Below are positions 23,732 to 32,746 of a DNA stretch of 34,665 nucleotides, piece by piece (position 1 is the first letter of the stretch; each line of letters begins with the position of its first letter). The translations under genes were made by a program, and so were the position numbers. Below the pieces are notes generated by a model. The model searched no databases. It worked only from the letters and a program-made list of their open reading frames with translations, and was not told where the DNA came from. The DNA is taken from the NCBI GenBank assembly GCA_018716485.1, contig DVJY01000057.1, positions 1 to 34,665 of the forward strand, in the 5' to 3' direction. This DNA comes from Candidatus Scybalocola faecipullorum (lineage in GTDB: Bacteria > Bacillota > Clostridia > Lachnospirales > Lachnospiraceae).

Positions 23732-24694
23732 TTGGATGAAAGGTTACAAAGACAAAGTGATTTATTCATTAGCAACAGAATAGCTATGAAAAACGGTTTC
23801 CTTTGGGATTATCCTGCCTTTCACGGTGTTTCTGCTGTCATATGGGCCGCTTATCAGCGTGACGTAGATATAGAAAAAATCCGTTACTGTAAAAAAGAAC
23901 TGAAAAAAGAAGCGGAAGCCTTTGGTTATCTGGAGGATAATGCTTCAGCGCTGGCAGCAGCGATGCTGGCGATTTCAGACGATATGACTTATACGCTCCG
24001 CTGTCTAAAAAAACTTTATAAAATGATGCTGGCTGACGGCTTTAAGCCTTCTTCATCTCTGATGCTGACCGCGCTTGTTATGATCAGGCTGCATGATGAA
24101 AAAGATTTCGGAAAGTTAGTGAAGAAAGCCAAACGTATCTGCATATCTTTGCACAGCGTGCCGTGGCACAGTATTGTTGATAATGATAAAACACAGGAAG
24201 CGCATATGATTCTGGAAAGAGAAACACAGGAAATATACCAGAGAGAAAAACGATACAGAAGGCTGCTTAAAGACCAGTTTCCTTCCCAAAAGGTTGAGGG
24301 ATATCTCAGTGATGTGCTTATTATGGATCACCGTTCAGAAGAAAAAAATGTCAGCCATCTTTTGGGCATTTACAGCACAGTAAAAGGAAGCTCGGAAAGA
24401 GAATATTTGGAGCAGGATTTTGAATATGCGGTGCTGGCAGTGCTGGCTCTTGTGACAAAAGACCCGGCGGAAACGATGAGCAGAGTTTTTGAAGTCTATG
24501 ATTATTTGGAGGCTTCATCTGAATTGAAAAAGCATGTGTGGCAGAAGCATTGGCTTTTTTGCTACGCATCACTGATTGTGGCAATGACAGATATTGACAG
24601 AGTGCGGTACAGCAGATATTCTGCTGAATATGACGGCGATATCTTTATGGCAATATCTATGCTGCCGCTGCTGGGACTGGCAGGACAGCGGTAA
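23732..24694 (+). CDS. DUF4003-like protein of unknown function
   Basis: The soluble, mainly helical protein of 320 residues appears to resemble DUF4003 proteins of Firmicutes. It consists of repeated helical hairpins: a segment with ALAAAMLAISDD, MLADGFKPSSSLMLTALVM, an EQDFEYAVLAVLALV region and a MSRVFEVYDYLEASSELK region. No catalytic motif, signal peptide or membrane segment is visible. The start is ambiguous: GTG 23723 and TTG 23732 are both in frame. I prefer TTG 23732, because AAAGAGGTG lies just upstream. It follows thiD by 22 bases and is probably cotranscribed with it. The FMN riboswitch promoter begins 15 bases after its stop. Function unknown. Confidence 0.7.
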   Translation: MDERLQRQSDLFISNRIAMKNGFLWDYPAFHGVSAVIWAAYQRDVDIEKIRYCKKELKKEAEAFGYLEDNASALAAAMLAISDDMTYTLRCLKKLYKMMLADGFKPSSSLMLTALVMIRLHDEKDFGKLVKKAKRICISLHSVPWHSIVDNDKTQEAHMILERETQEIYQREKRYRRLLKDQFPSQKVEGYLSDVLIMDHRSEEKNVSHLLGIYSTVKGSSEREYLEQDFEYAVLAVLALVTKDPAETMSRVFEVYDYLEASSELKKHVWQKHWLFCYASLIVAMTDIDRVRYSRYSAEYDGDIFMAISMLPLLGLAGQR

Positions 24695-24708
24695 TTCCTA
24701 AAGAGGTC

Positions 24709-24737
24709 TTGACAGAATATGCAGACCGACGTATACT
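24709..24737 (+). promoter_or_regulatory. Promoter of the riboflavin operon
   Basis: TTGACA (24709-24714) and TATACT (24732-24737) with a 17-base spacer, directly ahead of the FMN riboswitch. Confidence 0.85.
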
Positions 24738-24754
24738 TTTTATGAATTTAATAA

Positions 24755-24866
24755 ATCTTCAGGGCAGGGTGAAATTCCCGATCGGCGGTAAAGTCCGCGT
24801 GCGCGCAGCGCATGATTTGGTGTGATTCCAAAACCGACAGTATAGTCTGGATGAAAGAAGACAGTG
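24755..24866 (+). ncRNA. FMN riboswitch (RFN element)
   Basis: The conserved blocks of the RFN aptamer are present in order: ATCTTCAGGGCAGGGTG, AAATTCCCGATCGGCGG, AAAGTCCGCG, then a variable hairpin, GATTTGGTGTGATTCCAAAACC, GACAGTATAGTCTGGATG and AAAGAAGAC closing the basal helix. It binds FMN and controls the downstream rib genes. The distal part (about 24919-24953) is a terminator, so FMN should cause premature termination. Confidence 0.97.
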
Positions 24867-24918
24867 CGGATGGCAAAGATTTATTTGCTGTATAAACACT
24901 TGAATATTTAAAATATAT

Positions 24919-24953
24919 GCTCTGAGATGGATTTCCGTTTCAGAGCTTTTTAT
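24919..24953 (+). terminator. Riboswitch expression-platform terminator
   Basis: GCTCTGAGATGG (24919-24930) pairs with CCGTTTCAGAGC (24935-24946) around ATTT, followed by TTTTTATTT. It lies about 50 bases after the FMN aptamer and is the expected off-switch. Confidence 0.88.
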
Positions 24954-24956
24954 TTG

Positions 24957-25093
24957 CACGATACGTCCAAAGACCATCGAGTGGCAATGCCGTGAGATGA
25001 GCGATGTATCGCGGTGATCGGACAGGGGAAAGAATCTTCTCTATCCGATTGTATTCAAGATTTACAATGGTGTATAAATATCCGAAAATATCT
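24957..25093 (+). other. Additional structured leader between the riboswitch terminator and ribD
   Basis: No gene. CGATAC (24959-24964) can pair with GTATCG (25006-25011). A 33-base hairpin at 25017-25049 begins ATCGGACAGGGGA and ends CTATCCGAT. That hairpin matches 25 of 33 positions of the terminator after ribH (28616-28648). The role is unknown. Confidence 0.6.
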
Positions 25094-25130
25094 TAAAAAG
25101 ATGCCCTGACCATCAGGACATCTTTTTTTT
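25094..25130 (+). terminator. Second intrinsic terminator just before ribD
   Basis: AAAAAGATGcCCTGA pairs with TCAGGaCATCTTTTT (around a CCA loop, about 25095-25126) and ends in eight T. It is only 11 bases before the ribD Shine-Dalgarno, so transcripts that escape the riboswitch terminator meet a second stop. Confidence 0.85.
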
Positions 25131-25152
25131 GATCGGTACGAGGAGGTTTCAT

Positions 25153-26262
25153 ATGAATCAGGATAAGCAATATATGGCGCGGGCGCTGGAGCTGGCAAAA
25201 AAAGGCGCGGGACGCACATCGCCCAATCCGATGGTCGGCGCCGTGATCGTCAAGGACGGCCAAATTATCGGCGAAGGATATCATCATGTTTACGGCGGGC
25301 CTCACGCAGAGCGTGACGCCATGGCAAATTGTACGAAGGATCCGGCGGGAGCGGATATGTATGTCACCCTTGAGCCGTGCTGCCATTACGGCAAACAGCC
25401 GCCGTGCACAGAGGCTATCATTGAGGCCGGCATACGCAGAGTGGTCGTCGGTTCTTCTGATCCGAACCCGCTTGTGTTCGGCAAAGGACTTGAGATACTC
25501 CGGGCGCATGGCATACAGACAGAATCCGGCATTTTGGAAGAGGACTGCCTGAAGCTGAACGAAGTTTTCTTTTGGTATATACAGACCGGGCTGCCCTTTG
25601 TTGTCCTGAAATACGCCATGACAATGGACGGCAAAATTGCCGCATATACGGGGAAATCTCAGTGGATCACCGGAGAGGCTGCCCGGCGGCGGGTTCATGA
25701 GGACAGAAACCGTTACAGCGCCATTATGACAGGAATCGGCACAGTGCTGGCGGACGATCCGATGCTGACGTGCCGGATTGAAAATGGAAAAAATCCGGTG
25801 CGTATTATTTGCGACAGCCGGCTGCAAATACCGGAGAAATCCCGGATCGTGCAGACTTCCGGGGAAGTTCCGACGATCATTGCCACATGCTGTACGGATA
25901 AAGAACGGCAGAGGCCATATGTGAGCGCCGGATGTCAGATCATGGAAATTGAAGAAAAGGACGGCCATTTGAATCTGGGCGCACTGATGGAAGCGCTGGG
26001 CAAAGCAAAAATTGACAGTGTTTATGTGGAGGGCGGTTCAGAACTGAGCTGGGCAGTGCTCGGCAGCGGCATGGTCAACCGGGTGCATGCGTATATTTCT
26101 CCCAAGATTTTAGGCGGTGTACAGGCAAAGACGCCGGTAGGCGGACTGGGATTTGCATCGCCGGATGAGGCGGTCATCTTGAAAAACAGTACCGTGACAC
26201 CTCTTGGGGATGATTTTTTAATTGAAAGCGAGGCCAAAAGAAGTGTTTACAGGAATCATTGA
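25153..26262 (+). CDS. ribD: Bifunctional riboflavin deaminase/reductase
   Basis: The 369-residue enzyme carries out steps two and three of riboflavin synthesis: deamination of the pyrimidine from GTP cyclohydrolase II, then NADPH-dependent side-chain reduction. The N-terminal deaminase (about 1-145) has the zinc site H51-A-E53 and PCCHYGKQPPC (C76, C85). The C-terminal reductase domain (about 146-369) shows LKYAMTMDGKIAAYTGKSQWITG and DSVYVEGG. ATG 25153 follows AGGAGG (25141-25146). It is the first gene of ribD-ribE-ribBA-ribH, controlled by the FMN riboswitch. Its 3' end overlaps ribE by 20 bases. Confidence 0.96.
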   Translation: MNQDKQYMARALELAKKGAGRTSPNPMVGAVIVKDGQIIGEGYHHVYGGPHAERDAMANCTKDPAGADMYVTLEPCCHYGKQPPCTEAIIEAGIRRVVVGSSDPNPLVFGKGLEILRAHGIQTESGILEEDCLKLNEVFFWYIQTGLPFVVLKYAMTMDGKIAAYTGKSQWITGEAARRRVHEDRNRYSAIMTGIGTVLADDPMLTCRIENGKNPVRIICDSRLQIPEKSRIVQTSGEVPTIIATCCTDKERQRPYVSAGCQIMEIEEKDGHLNLGALMEALGKAKIDSVYVEGGSELSWAVLGSGMVNRVHAYISPKILGGVQAKTPVGGLGFASPDEAVILKNSTVTPLGDDFLIESEAKRSVYRNH

Positions 26263-26890
26263 GGAAGTGGGAACGATTGCCGCTGTGGAAAAAAGCAGTG
26301 ACTGCGGCGTCCTCCGTGTGCGGGCACAGACTGTGCTGGAAGATATTCATATCGGCGACAGTATCGCTGTCAACGGCGTCTGCCTGACAGTGATATCTTA
26401 TAATCAATCAGGATTTGCAGCCGATGTCATGCATGAGACATTTTTAAGATCGGCGCTTGGACGGCTGGGACCCGGCAGCCGGGTCAACTTGGAAAGAGCC
26501 ATGGCCGCCAACGGGCGTTTCGGCGGACATATTGTGGCGGGACATATTGACGGCACAGGCACGATACGCAGCATACGCCGGGATGCCAATGCAATCTGGT
26601 ATACGATCAGCGCCGCGCCGGCAGTGATGAAATATATTGTGGAAAAAGGATCCATTGCCATCGACGGCATCAGTCTGACTGTGGCGCGGGCAGACGCCGG
26701 CGATTTTGCCGTGTCGATTATCCCGCATACAATCGCCCGGACGGCGCTTGGCGATAAAAAAACTGGGGATATGGTTAACTTGGAAAATGATATCATCGGC
26801 AAATATGTGGAAAAGTTTTTAAATTTTGAGGCGCCAAGTGGAAAAACAAGGGGCATTACAAAAGAAATGCTTGAAAAATACGGATTTTAA
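26243..26890 (+). CDS. ribE: Riboflavin synthase, alpha chain
   Basis: The 215-residue enzyme dismutates two 6,7-dimethyl-8-ribityllumazine molecules to riboflavin. It has the two-fold lumazine-binding repeat: [12 protein letters not shown] at the start with [13 protein letters not shown], and [13 protein letters not shown] with [12 protein letters not shown] in the second half. I chose GTG 26243 because the family's fixed N-terminus then begins right at its first residue. The ribosome site (GAGG in AAAGCGAGGCC) is weak and lies inside ribD, so translation is probably coupled to ribD. A short hairpin-free gap of 20 bases leads to ribBA. Confidence 0.95.
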   Translation: MFTGIIEEVGTIAAVEKSSDCGVLRVRAQTVLEDIHIGDSIAVNGVCLTVISYNQSGFAADVMHETFLRSALGRLGPGSRVNLERAMAANGRFGGHIVAGHIDGTGTIRSIRRDANAIWYTISAAPAVMKYIVEKGSIAIDGISLTVARADAGDFAVSIIPHTIARTALGDKKTGDMVNLENDIIGKYVEKFLNFEAPSGKTRGITKEMLEKYGF

Positions 26891-26910
26891 ACGACAGGGA
26901 GGTTTTTAAT

Positions 26911-28110
26911 ATGTTTGAGTTCAGTACGATTGAAGAAGCGCTGGAAGTGCTGCGGCAGGGCGGCGTGATCATTGTGACAGATGACGCTGACCGGGAAAAT
27001 GAAGGTGATTTTATATGCGCAGCCCAGTTTGCCACAACAGAAAATGTGAATTTCATGGCAACTTACGGCAAAGGGCTGATCTGTATGCCTATGTCCGCGG
27101 AATACATTGAAAAGCTGAGACTGCCTCAGATGGTGTCGTGCAATACGGATAACCATGAGACGGCGTTTACAGTGTCCATCGATCATGTATCAACGACGAC
27201 GGGCATATCGGCGGCAGAGCGCTCGGTGACAGCCATGAAATGTGTGGAGGATAGCGCGAAGCCGGAAGATTTCAGGCGTCCGGGACATATGTTTCCGCTG
27301 CTTGCAAAAAAGAACGGTGTGCTGGAGCGCAACGGGCACACAGAAGCGACCGTGGATCTGCTCCGGCTGGCAGGACTGAAGCCATGCGGATTGTGCTGTG
27401 AGATTATGAAAGACGACGGTACAATGATGCGCACTGAGGAACTTAAAACGCTGGCGCAGCAGTTCGGTCTGAAAATGATCACGATCAAAGATCTGCAAAA
27501 TTACCGCAAGCGTCATGAAAAACTGGTGGATTGTGTCACTGTGACCAACATGCCGACCAAATACGGTCAGTTTAAGGCATATGGTTATGTCAACCGGTTG
27601 AATGGGGAACATCATGTAGCGCTTGTTAAAGGAGACATCGGCGACGGCAAAAATGTGCTCTGCCGTGTACATTCTGAGTGTCTGACCGGCGATACATTCG
27701 GTTCCCTGCGGTGCGACTGCGGGCAGCAGCTGGCGGCGGCGATGACACAGATTGAAAAAGAAGGCCGGGGCATTTTGCTGTATATGCGTCAGGAAGGCCG
27801 GGGCATCGGCCTGATCAATAAACTTAAAGCTTATGCCCTTCAGGATGAAGGTATGGATACGCTGGAAGCCAATTTGGCGCTTGGATTTGCCGGCGATATG
27901 CGGGAATATTTTATCGGAGCGCAGATTCTGCACGACCTTGGGGTGAAATCACTGAGACTGCTCACCAATAACCCGGATAAAGTTTACCAGCTTTCGGATT
28001 TTGGCATGGAAATTGCCGAACGGGTGCCGATCCAGATGGATGCGACAGCCTATGACCTTTTTTACTTGAAAACAAAGCAAAAACGTATGGGACACATTTT
28101 AAATTATTAA
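26911..28110 (+). CDS. ribBA: Bifunctional DHBP synthase/GTP cyclohydrolase II
   Basis: The 399-residue fusion makes both riboflavin precursors. The N-terminal DHBP synthase domain (about 1-200) converts ribulose 5-phosphate and shows [17 protein letters not shown] and GHTEATVDL. The C-terminal GTP cyclohydrolase II domain (about 205-399) opens GTP and shows [20 protein letters not shown] (zinc cysteines), [18 protein letters not shown] and LLTNNPDK. Both sets of motifs are intact. GGGAGG precedes ATG 26911. Third gene of the rib operon. Confidence 0.96.
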   Translation: MFEFSTIEEALEVLRQGGVIIVTDDADRENEGDFICAAQFATTENVNFMATYGKGLICMPMSAEYIEKLRLPQMVSCNTDNHETAFTVSIDHVSTTTGISAAERSVTAMKCVEDSAKPEDFRRPGHMFPLLAKKNGVLERNGHTEATVDLLRLAGLKPCGLCCEIMKDDGTMMRTEELKTLAQQFGLKMITIKDLQNYRKRHEKLVDCVTVTNMPTKYGQFKAYGYVNRLNGEHHVALVKGDIGDGKNVLCRVHSECLTGDTFGSLRCDCGQQLAAAMTQIEKEGRGILLYMRQEGRGIGLINKLKAYALQDEGMDTLEANLALGFAGDMREYFIGAQILHDLGVKSLRLLTNNPDKVYQLSDFGMEIAERVPIQMDATAYDLFYLKTKQKRMGHILNY

Positions 28111-28129
28111 CATAAAGGAGACAAAGCAA

Positions 28130-28597
28130 ATGAAAGTTTATGAAGGAAAATTAGTATCAAAATCTATGAAAATCGGCATTGTAGCCGCGCGTTTTAATGA
28201 GTTTATCACATCAAAGCTTTTAAGCGGCGCCCGCGACGGGCTACTCCGCCACGACGTCAAAGATGAAGACATTGACGTGGCATGGGTGCCGGGCGCCTTT
28301 GAAATTCCGTTGATCGCCTCAAAAATGGCCGGCAGCGGCAAATACGATGCGGTGATTTGCCTCGGCGCAGTCATCCGCGGCAGCACAAGCCACTATGATT
28401 ATGTATGCAGTGAAGTGTCCAAAGGCATTGCGTCCGTGGGACTGTCCACCGGCGTGCCGGTATTATTCGGCGTACTGACCACGGATAATATCGAGCAGGC
28501 CATCGAGCGTGCCGGCACGAAAGCAGGCAATAAAGGATATGACTGTGCGCTGAGCGCCATTGAAATGGTTAATCTGATCAGAGAAATCGAGGCGTAA
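28130..28597 (+). CDS. ribH: 6,7-dimethyl-8-ribityllumazine synthase
   Basis: The 155-residue enzyme condenses the pyrimidine and butanone-phosphate precursors to form lumazine, the substrate of RibE. Family sites seen are [31 protein letters not shown] (with the catalytic H in the SHYDYV) and [11 protein letters not shown]. RibH usually forms 60-subunit icosahedra that can enclose riboflavin synthase. AAAGGAG precedes the ATG, 19 bases after ribBA. It closes the operon; a strong terminator follows. Confidence 0.97.
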   Translation: MKVYEGKLVSKSMKIGIVAARFNEFITSKLLSGARDGLLRHDVKDEDIDVAWVPGAFEIPLIASKMAGSGKYDAVICLGAVIRGSTSHYDYVCSEVSKGIASVGLSTGVPVLFGVLTTDNIEQAIERAGTKAGNKGYDCALSAIEMVNLIREIEA

Positions 28598-28615
28598 CGC
28601 TGACTGAAGTATGGC

Positions 28616-28654
28616 ATCGGATAGGGGAGGAAACTTCCCCTATCCGATACTTTT
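28616..28654 (+). terminator. Terminator of the riboflavin operon
   Basis: ATCGGATAGGGGA (28616-28628) pairs perfectly with TCCCCTATCCGAT (28636-28648), followed by ACTTTT. The T-run is short. The minus-strand beta-helix gene ends here (28653). The sequence is a near copy of a hairpin in the operon leader at 25017-25049. Confidence 0.75.
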
Positions 28655-30638
28655 AAAAGAGTTTTTTGCCGGCGTCATCTTTGGAGGCGAACGGTCCCGG
28701 AAGGATGTTCACACCTCTGTGGCTTCCGAAATAATCTCTGTCAAAGACGATGTCCGTACCATCCGGATTTTCAAAACGTTCTTCCGGTTCAAAGGCATAT
28801 CCGAGAATATCACTGTTGACCATGCCCACAGAAAAATCATCTAAATAATCATACAGATTTGTGGACAGTACCGGGCTGCCATCCGAGCAGTCCACATCAA
28901 CCGTGACTGTATGTTCATTGTCAATCCGGTGGCATGTCTCGTTTTTATATGCTTTGGCGCCGTTGAAATAAACGTTGCCTTTGATCCACACAGGAAGTTT
29001 ATGGTTATGGGCTGCTTCAAGCTTAGCCATATCCGGTGTGTCCGTATCCATGTCAAACATTTTAATCCATGCTTCATAAGTCGGATAATCATCCATCACA
29101 TGGGTGCCGACTTCCCGGTTTTCTTCATCAGTGCCTTCTGAACTGTCCCGCAGGGTGACAAACGGTTTGGAAGGCCATTTTTGTACGAAAATATTGTTGT
29201 AAAAACGGTCATCGCCGTGGAGAATGGTCATAAAGCCCATCACTTCCGTGCGGTGAGGGATGTGATACGGCGTATAGCGCGGGCCTGTGCCGCCGCCGAC
29301 GCACGTCAGCGCGCCGCAGATCAGATTATGAACCATGGCCACCCCTTCAGTAGCCATGCGCAGCGATGCATCGGAGAGCAGGATGTTGTTGTCAATTAAC
29401 GTAGGGCCGTGGCCGACTTCCACGAAAATATCCTGACTCATCATACTGCCTTTGAGCTGTTTGGCAAATGCCGGTTTTTGATTGTCGTGGAACAGATTCT
29501 GAGTAATGCGGGTGCCCTGAGCTTCCCAGTCGCACCAAATGCCCATGGTGCAGTGATGAATATAGTTGCGCCGATAGATGACATCAATGGCCGCATGCAT
29601 TTTGATGCCGGCGATTTCGGCGCCGCCCAGTTCCATCATATTGTTGATGTGATGGATATGGTTATCCTCGATGATCGAGAAAACACCGCCCATCCGGCCG
29701 ATAATGCCGCCCTGTTCGCAGTGATGGATATTGCAGCGGCGGATGATATGGCTGCCCACTTTCTCTTTCAGCCATCCGTGATATTGGCCGCGGCACACTG
29801 CGTCGCGTTCCATCTGGGTCGGACTTTTCACATGCTTAGTCGTAAAATAGTGATCGTTGTCCGGATCAAAATATTTGCCGAGAGAAATACCGGCGCATTT
29901 GCTGTTGCTGATCTCACAGTCTTCGATGATCCAGCCTTTGGACCAGTGAGGGCCGATCATCCCATCCTGATAAGCGGCCGGCGGCGCCCATGTGGTCGCA
30001 GCTTTAGTGATATGAAAGCCGCTGACCGTGATATAGCCGATGCCGGTTTCAGACGGCATGAAACATTCCCGGCGAACATTAATCTCTACATGTTCTTCAT
30101 TGGGATTTTTACCCTGAAAATTGCCGTAAATAACCGTTTCACCGCCATCCTGTTCGGTGTGCCATTTATAAATAGAAGCTTCCGGCTCCCATGAACATTC
30201 ATACACTTCGCCGCGGATGCAGGCGTCAAGGCTTTGAGCCTCATACATCATCTGATCATTTAAATAAACAGCGCCGGTATGTTTGGTGCGTCCGGCAAAA
30301 TACCAGTCGCCATAGACATATGTGGTATAAGGGTTATAATTTCCGAAAATAGTATTGTCAATCCGGCAGACCCACACATTGCTTTCATAATGTTCCCAGT
30401 TTTTAACTTCTTCCGCACCGGTGATGACAGCGCCCAGCGGTTTGATGCTGCGGTAGGTGATCCGTGCGTCTTCAGTTCCGGCATATTTCGGATTCACATA
30501 TTCACGGTATACGCCGGGAGCCACTAAAACTTCATCGCCCGGACGGGCCGCCTGAGCGGCATCATTGATACAGCGAAACGGCATTTCTTTGGAGCCGCTG
30601 CCGCCGCGGCCTGCGTTAATGTCGACATAGATTTTCAT
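28653..30638 (-). CDS. Large right-handed beta-helix protein, probable carbohydrate-active enzyme
   Basis: The 661-residue protein begins MKIYVDINAGRGGSGSKEMPF, then a DAAQAARPGDEVLVAPGVYREYV region typical of right-handed parallel beta-helix proteins. Repeated beta-helix turns follow (about 220-420, e.g. SHIIRRCNIHHCEQGG, SIIEDNHIHHINN, VIYRRNYIHHCTMG). There is no signal peptide, so it is cytoplasmic. Proteins of this type are widespread in gut Lachnospiraceae and some relatives are glycoside hydrolases (GH141-like) or polysaccharide lyases. The substrate is not readable from the sequence, but several conserved D, E and H clusters are compatible with sugar cleavage. Its promoter has a palindrome over the -10, suggesting control by a sugar-responsive repressor. 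GGGAGG precedes the ATG. Confidence 0.85.
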   Translation of the reverse strand: MKIYVDINAGRGGSGSKEMPFRCINDAAQAARPGDEVLVAPGVYREYVNPKYAGTEDARITYRSIKPLGAVITGAEEVKNWEHYESNVWVCRIDNTIFGNYNPYTTYVYGDWYFAGRTKHTGAVYLNDQMMYEAQSLDACIRGEVYECSWEPEASIYKWHTEQDGGETVIYGNFQGKNPNEEHVEINVRRECFMPSETGIGYITVSGFHITKAATTWAPPAAYQDGMIGPHWSKGWIIEDCEISNSKCAGISLGKYFDPDNDHYFTTKHVKSPTQMERDAVCRGQYHGWLKEKVGSHIIRRCNIHHCEQGGIIGRMGGVFSIIEDNHIHHINNMMELGGAEIAGIKMHAAIDVIYRRNYIHHCTMGIWCDWEAQGTRITQNLFHDNQKPAFAKQLKGSMMSQDIFVEVGHGPTLIDNNILLSDASLRMATEGVAMVHNLICGALTCVGGGTGPRYTPYHIPHRTEVMGFMTILHGDDRFYNNIFVQKWPSKPFVTLRDSSEGTDEENREVGTHVMDDYPTYEAWIKMFDMDTDTPDMAKLEAAHNHKLPVWIKGNVYFNGAKAYKNETCHRIDNEHTVTVDVDCSDGSPVLSTNLYDYLDDFSVGMVNSDILGYAFEPEERFENPDGTDIVFDRDYFGSHRGVNILPGPFASKDDAGKKLF

Positions 30639-30684
30639 GCAATAATCCTCCCATTTCTATCGTCGTTTTTAGCAATTTAGATTT

Positions 30685-30713
30685 ATCGTATACGATTTTT
30701 TATACAGCGTCAA
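30685..30713 (-). promoter_or_regulatory. Promoter with overlapping palindromic operator for the beta-helix gene
   Basis: On the minus strand, TTGACG (30713-30708) and TACGAT (30690-30685) have a 17-base spacer. The perfect palindrome ATCGTATACGAT (30685-30696) covers the -10 hexamer. A GntR- or LacI-type repressor site is inferred; no such regulator gene is adjacent. Confidence 0.6.
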
Positions 30714-30775
30714 GGCCGTCAAGGCGTCTGTTACTCCGGCTGTGAAAATTTCTTCCCGAATGATGTCAAATCCTC

Positions 30776-30804
30776 TTGTTTTATGAAAAAAATAGGTTTA
30801 GTAT
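30776..30804 (+). promoter_or_regulatory. Probable promoter for the MATE transporter
   Basis: TTGTTT (30776-30781) and TAGTAT (30799-30804), 17-base spacer, 36 bases before the start codon. Confidence 0.5.
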
Positions 30805-30839
30805 TTAAATCATGCAGTGAAAATTGAAAGGAAGATAAC

Positions 30840-32189
30840 ATGACAACAGATATGACGAAAGGGCCGATTATCCCTCAGCTGACACAATTTACAATACCGC
30901 TTATTTTAGGAAATTTATTTCAATTAACGTATAATGCGGCAGATTCCGTCATCGTGGGAAAATTTGTCGGAGATGATGCACTGGCTGCAGTGGGCAGCGC
31001 CGGGCCGATCATGAATATGGTAATTTTATTTATCAGCGGCATGTGTATGGGCGCAGGCATTTTAATGAGCACACAGTACGGAGGAAAGCAATACGAAAGG
31101 CTGGAGCGGCAGATCAGTACGACCATGCTGGGCGGCATCGCCTTTTCGGCAGTTGTCGCGGTGATTCTCATTATATTTGCCTATCCGCTGCTGCGGCTGC
31201 TGCAAGTTCCGGAAGACATCATTCACTCCGCGGTGATTTACTTGCGGATTGTATTTGCGGGGCTGATCTTTACATTTATTTATAACTTCTTTTCCAACAC
31301 ACTCCGTGCCATGGGCGACAGTAAAGTGCCGCTGTACTTTTTGATCATCAGCGCACTGCTGAATGTGGTCCTTGACTTGTTTTTTGTTGTCGTGATTCAA
31401 TGGGGCGTACCGGGAAGCGCCGTCGCCACCATGCTCAGCGAAGCGCTGTGCTGTCTCTTTTGCCTGATTTATATTCAAAAGAAGATACCGCTGCTGTGTC
31501 TCGGAAAAAAGTGGCTCGTATTTGACGTGAAAATTTTATGGAAAACCTTTACATACGGAATTACAAGCGCCCTCCAGCAGATGTGCATTCAGTTGGGAAA
31601 AATCTGCGTGCAGACAGTCGTCAATGTTCAGGGCGTGGAATTTATCGCGGCATTTACAGCCATTAACAGAGTCGATGACTTTGCCATGACGCCTCAGCAG
31701 AATATCGCCCATGCGTCCACCACATTTATGGCGCAGAACCGAGGCGCAGGTCAGATCCGAAGAATGAAAAAGGGCTTTTTAAGTTCTATCATCATGCAAG
31801 TCATCTATACGGCGGTCATCTCCGTACTTGTATTTGTCTTTGCCCGTCCGATCATGCAGCTTTTCGTCGGCGATGAATCTGAAGAAGTCATTACGCTTGG
31901 AATTTCATATTTGCAGCTGATCGCGCTCATGTACTTCATGCCGTCGGCAACCAATGTGATTCAAGGATTTTTCCGCGGACTGGGCGATTTGAAAGTAACA
32001 CTGATCAGTACAATCCTTAACATGTCGGCAAGATTCTTCTCCGCGTGGGTGATGATCCACATCATGGGCGGCGGATTTGAATGCCTTGCGTGGGCAAATT
32101 TCGCCGGATGGATTGCCATGCTGGCATTTCAGATTCCGATGATCGTGACAAGGTGGAGAAAAGAAAAGCCGGAGCCGGAAAACAGCTGA
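30840..32189 (+). CDS. MATE-family efflux transporter
   Basis: The 449-residue membrane protein has about twelve hydrophobic segments in two pseudo-repeats of six, as in MATE multidrug/Na+ or H+ antiporters. The N-terminal FTIPLILGNLFQLTYNAADSVIVGKFVGDDALAAVG is the conserved MATE start. A second-half counterpart is GITSALQQMCIQLGKICVQ with FTAINRVDDFAMTP. The length is normal and no damage is seen. AAAGGAAG precedes ATG 30840. It is followed after 42 bases by a MazG-like gene in the same direction, probably cotranscribed. The substrate is unknown. Confidence 0.93.
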   Translation: MTTDMTKGPIIPQLTQFTIPLILGNLFQLTYNAADSVIVGKFVGDDALAAVGSAGPIMNMVILFISGMCMGAGILMSTQYGGKQYERLERQISTTMLGGIAFSAVVAVILIIFAYPLLRLLQVPEDIIHSAVIYLRIVFAGLIFTFIYNFFSNTLRAMGDSKVPLYFLIISALLNVVLDLFFVVVIQWGVPGSAVATMLSEALCCLFCLIYIQKKIPLLCLGKKWLVFDVKILWKTFTYGITSALQQMCIQLGKICVQTVVNVQGVEFIAAFTAINRVDDFAMTPQQNIAHASTTFMAQNRGAGQIRRMKKGFLSSIIMQVIYTAVISVLVFVFARPIMQLFVGDESEEVITLGISYLQLIALMYFMPSATNVIQGFFRGLGDLKVTLISTILNMSARFFSAWVMIHIMGGGFECLAWANFAGWIAMLAFQIPMIVTRWRKEKPEPENS

Positions 32190-32231
32190 GCATATCTGAA
32201 AGTATTTGAAGATGAGAAGCGAGGGTAAACG

Positions 32232-32570
32232 ATGAAAAAGGAAACGATTGAGCAAGTATTAAAATTCAGAGATGAACGCAACTGGAAGCAGTTCCACAAT
32301 CCGAAGGATCTGGCCGTATCGATCTGTCTGGAGGCGGCGGAACTGCTGGAAGTCTTTCAGTGGAGCGCAGAAGATGTCTGGTGTGAGGATAAGAAAGACA
32401 AAATCAAAGAAGAACTTGCGGACGTGTTGAATTACTGTATTTTGATGGCGGATACGTGCGGACTGGATATGGACGAGATTATTCGGGAAAAGGTTAAGAA
32501 GAACGGGGAAAAGTATCCGGTGGATAAGGCGTATGGGCATAAGGAGAAATATACGGAGTTGGGGGAGTGA
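32232..32570 (+). CDS. MazG-like nucleotide pyrophosphohydrolase
   Basis: The 112-residue all-alpha enzyme of the MazG/dCTPase (RS21-C6) type would cleave non-canonical or excess dNTPs to dNMP and pyrophosphate. The metal-binding pattern is EAAELLE (ExxE) in the first half and EELADVLNY (ExxD) in the second. The length fits single-domain family members. GCGAGGGTAAACG precedes the ATG. It is downstream of the MATE gene; a functional tie to it is not evident. Confidence 0.9.
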   Translation: MKKETIEQVLKFRDERNWKQFHNPKDLAVSICLEAAELLEVFQWSAEDVWCEDKKDKIKEELADVLNYCILMADTCGLDMDEIIREKVKKNGEKYPVDKAYGHKEKYTELGE

Positions 32571-32746
32571 GATGCAGTGGAGGCATTTGTTTTGAACGTG
32601 AGACCCTGCAGGCAGAAAGACTAAAAAATTACAAAAAAGAAAAATCGATGTGAGGTCGGGAAATTAAAGTAAGTTGGGACTTCGTATTTTATAAAAAATC
32701 AACACTCACCTCTTGCCTTGGAGCGTGTGGTTTTGTTCTGTAGTAT

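Noticed and set aside
27190-27933. 247-codon minus-strand frame
   Set aside because: Shadow of ribBA, whose motifs are fully conserved in the plus frame.
29409-30194. 261-codon open frame on the plus strand
   Set aside because: It is entirely antisense to the beta-helix gene, has no ribosome site and reads as low-complexity His/Ala/Phe-rich sequence.
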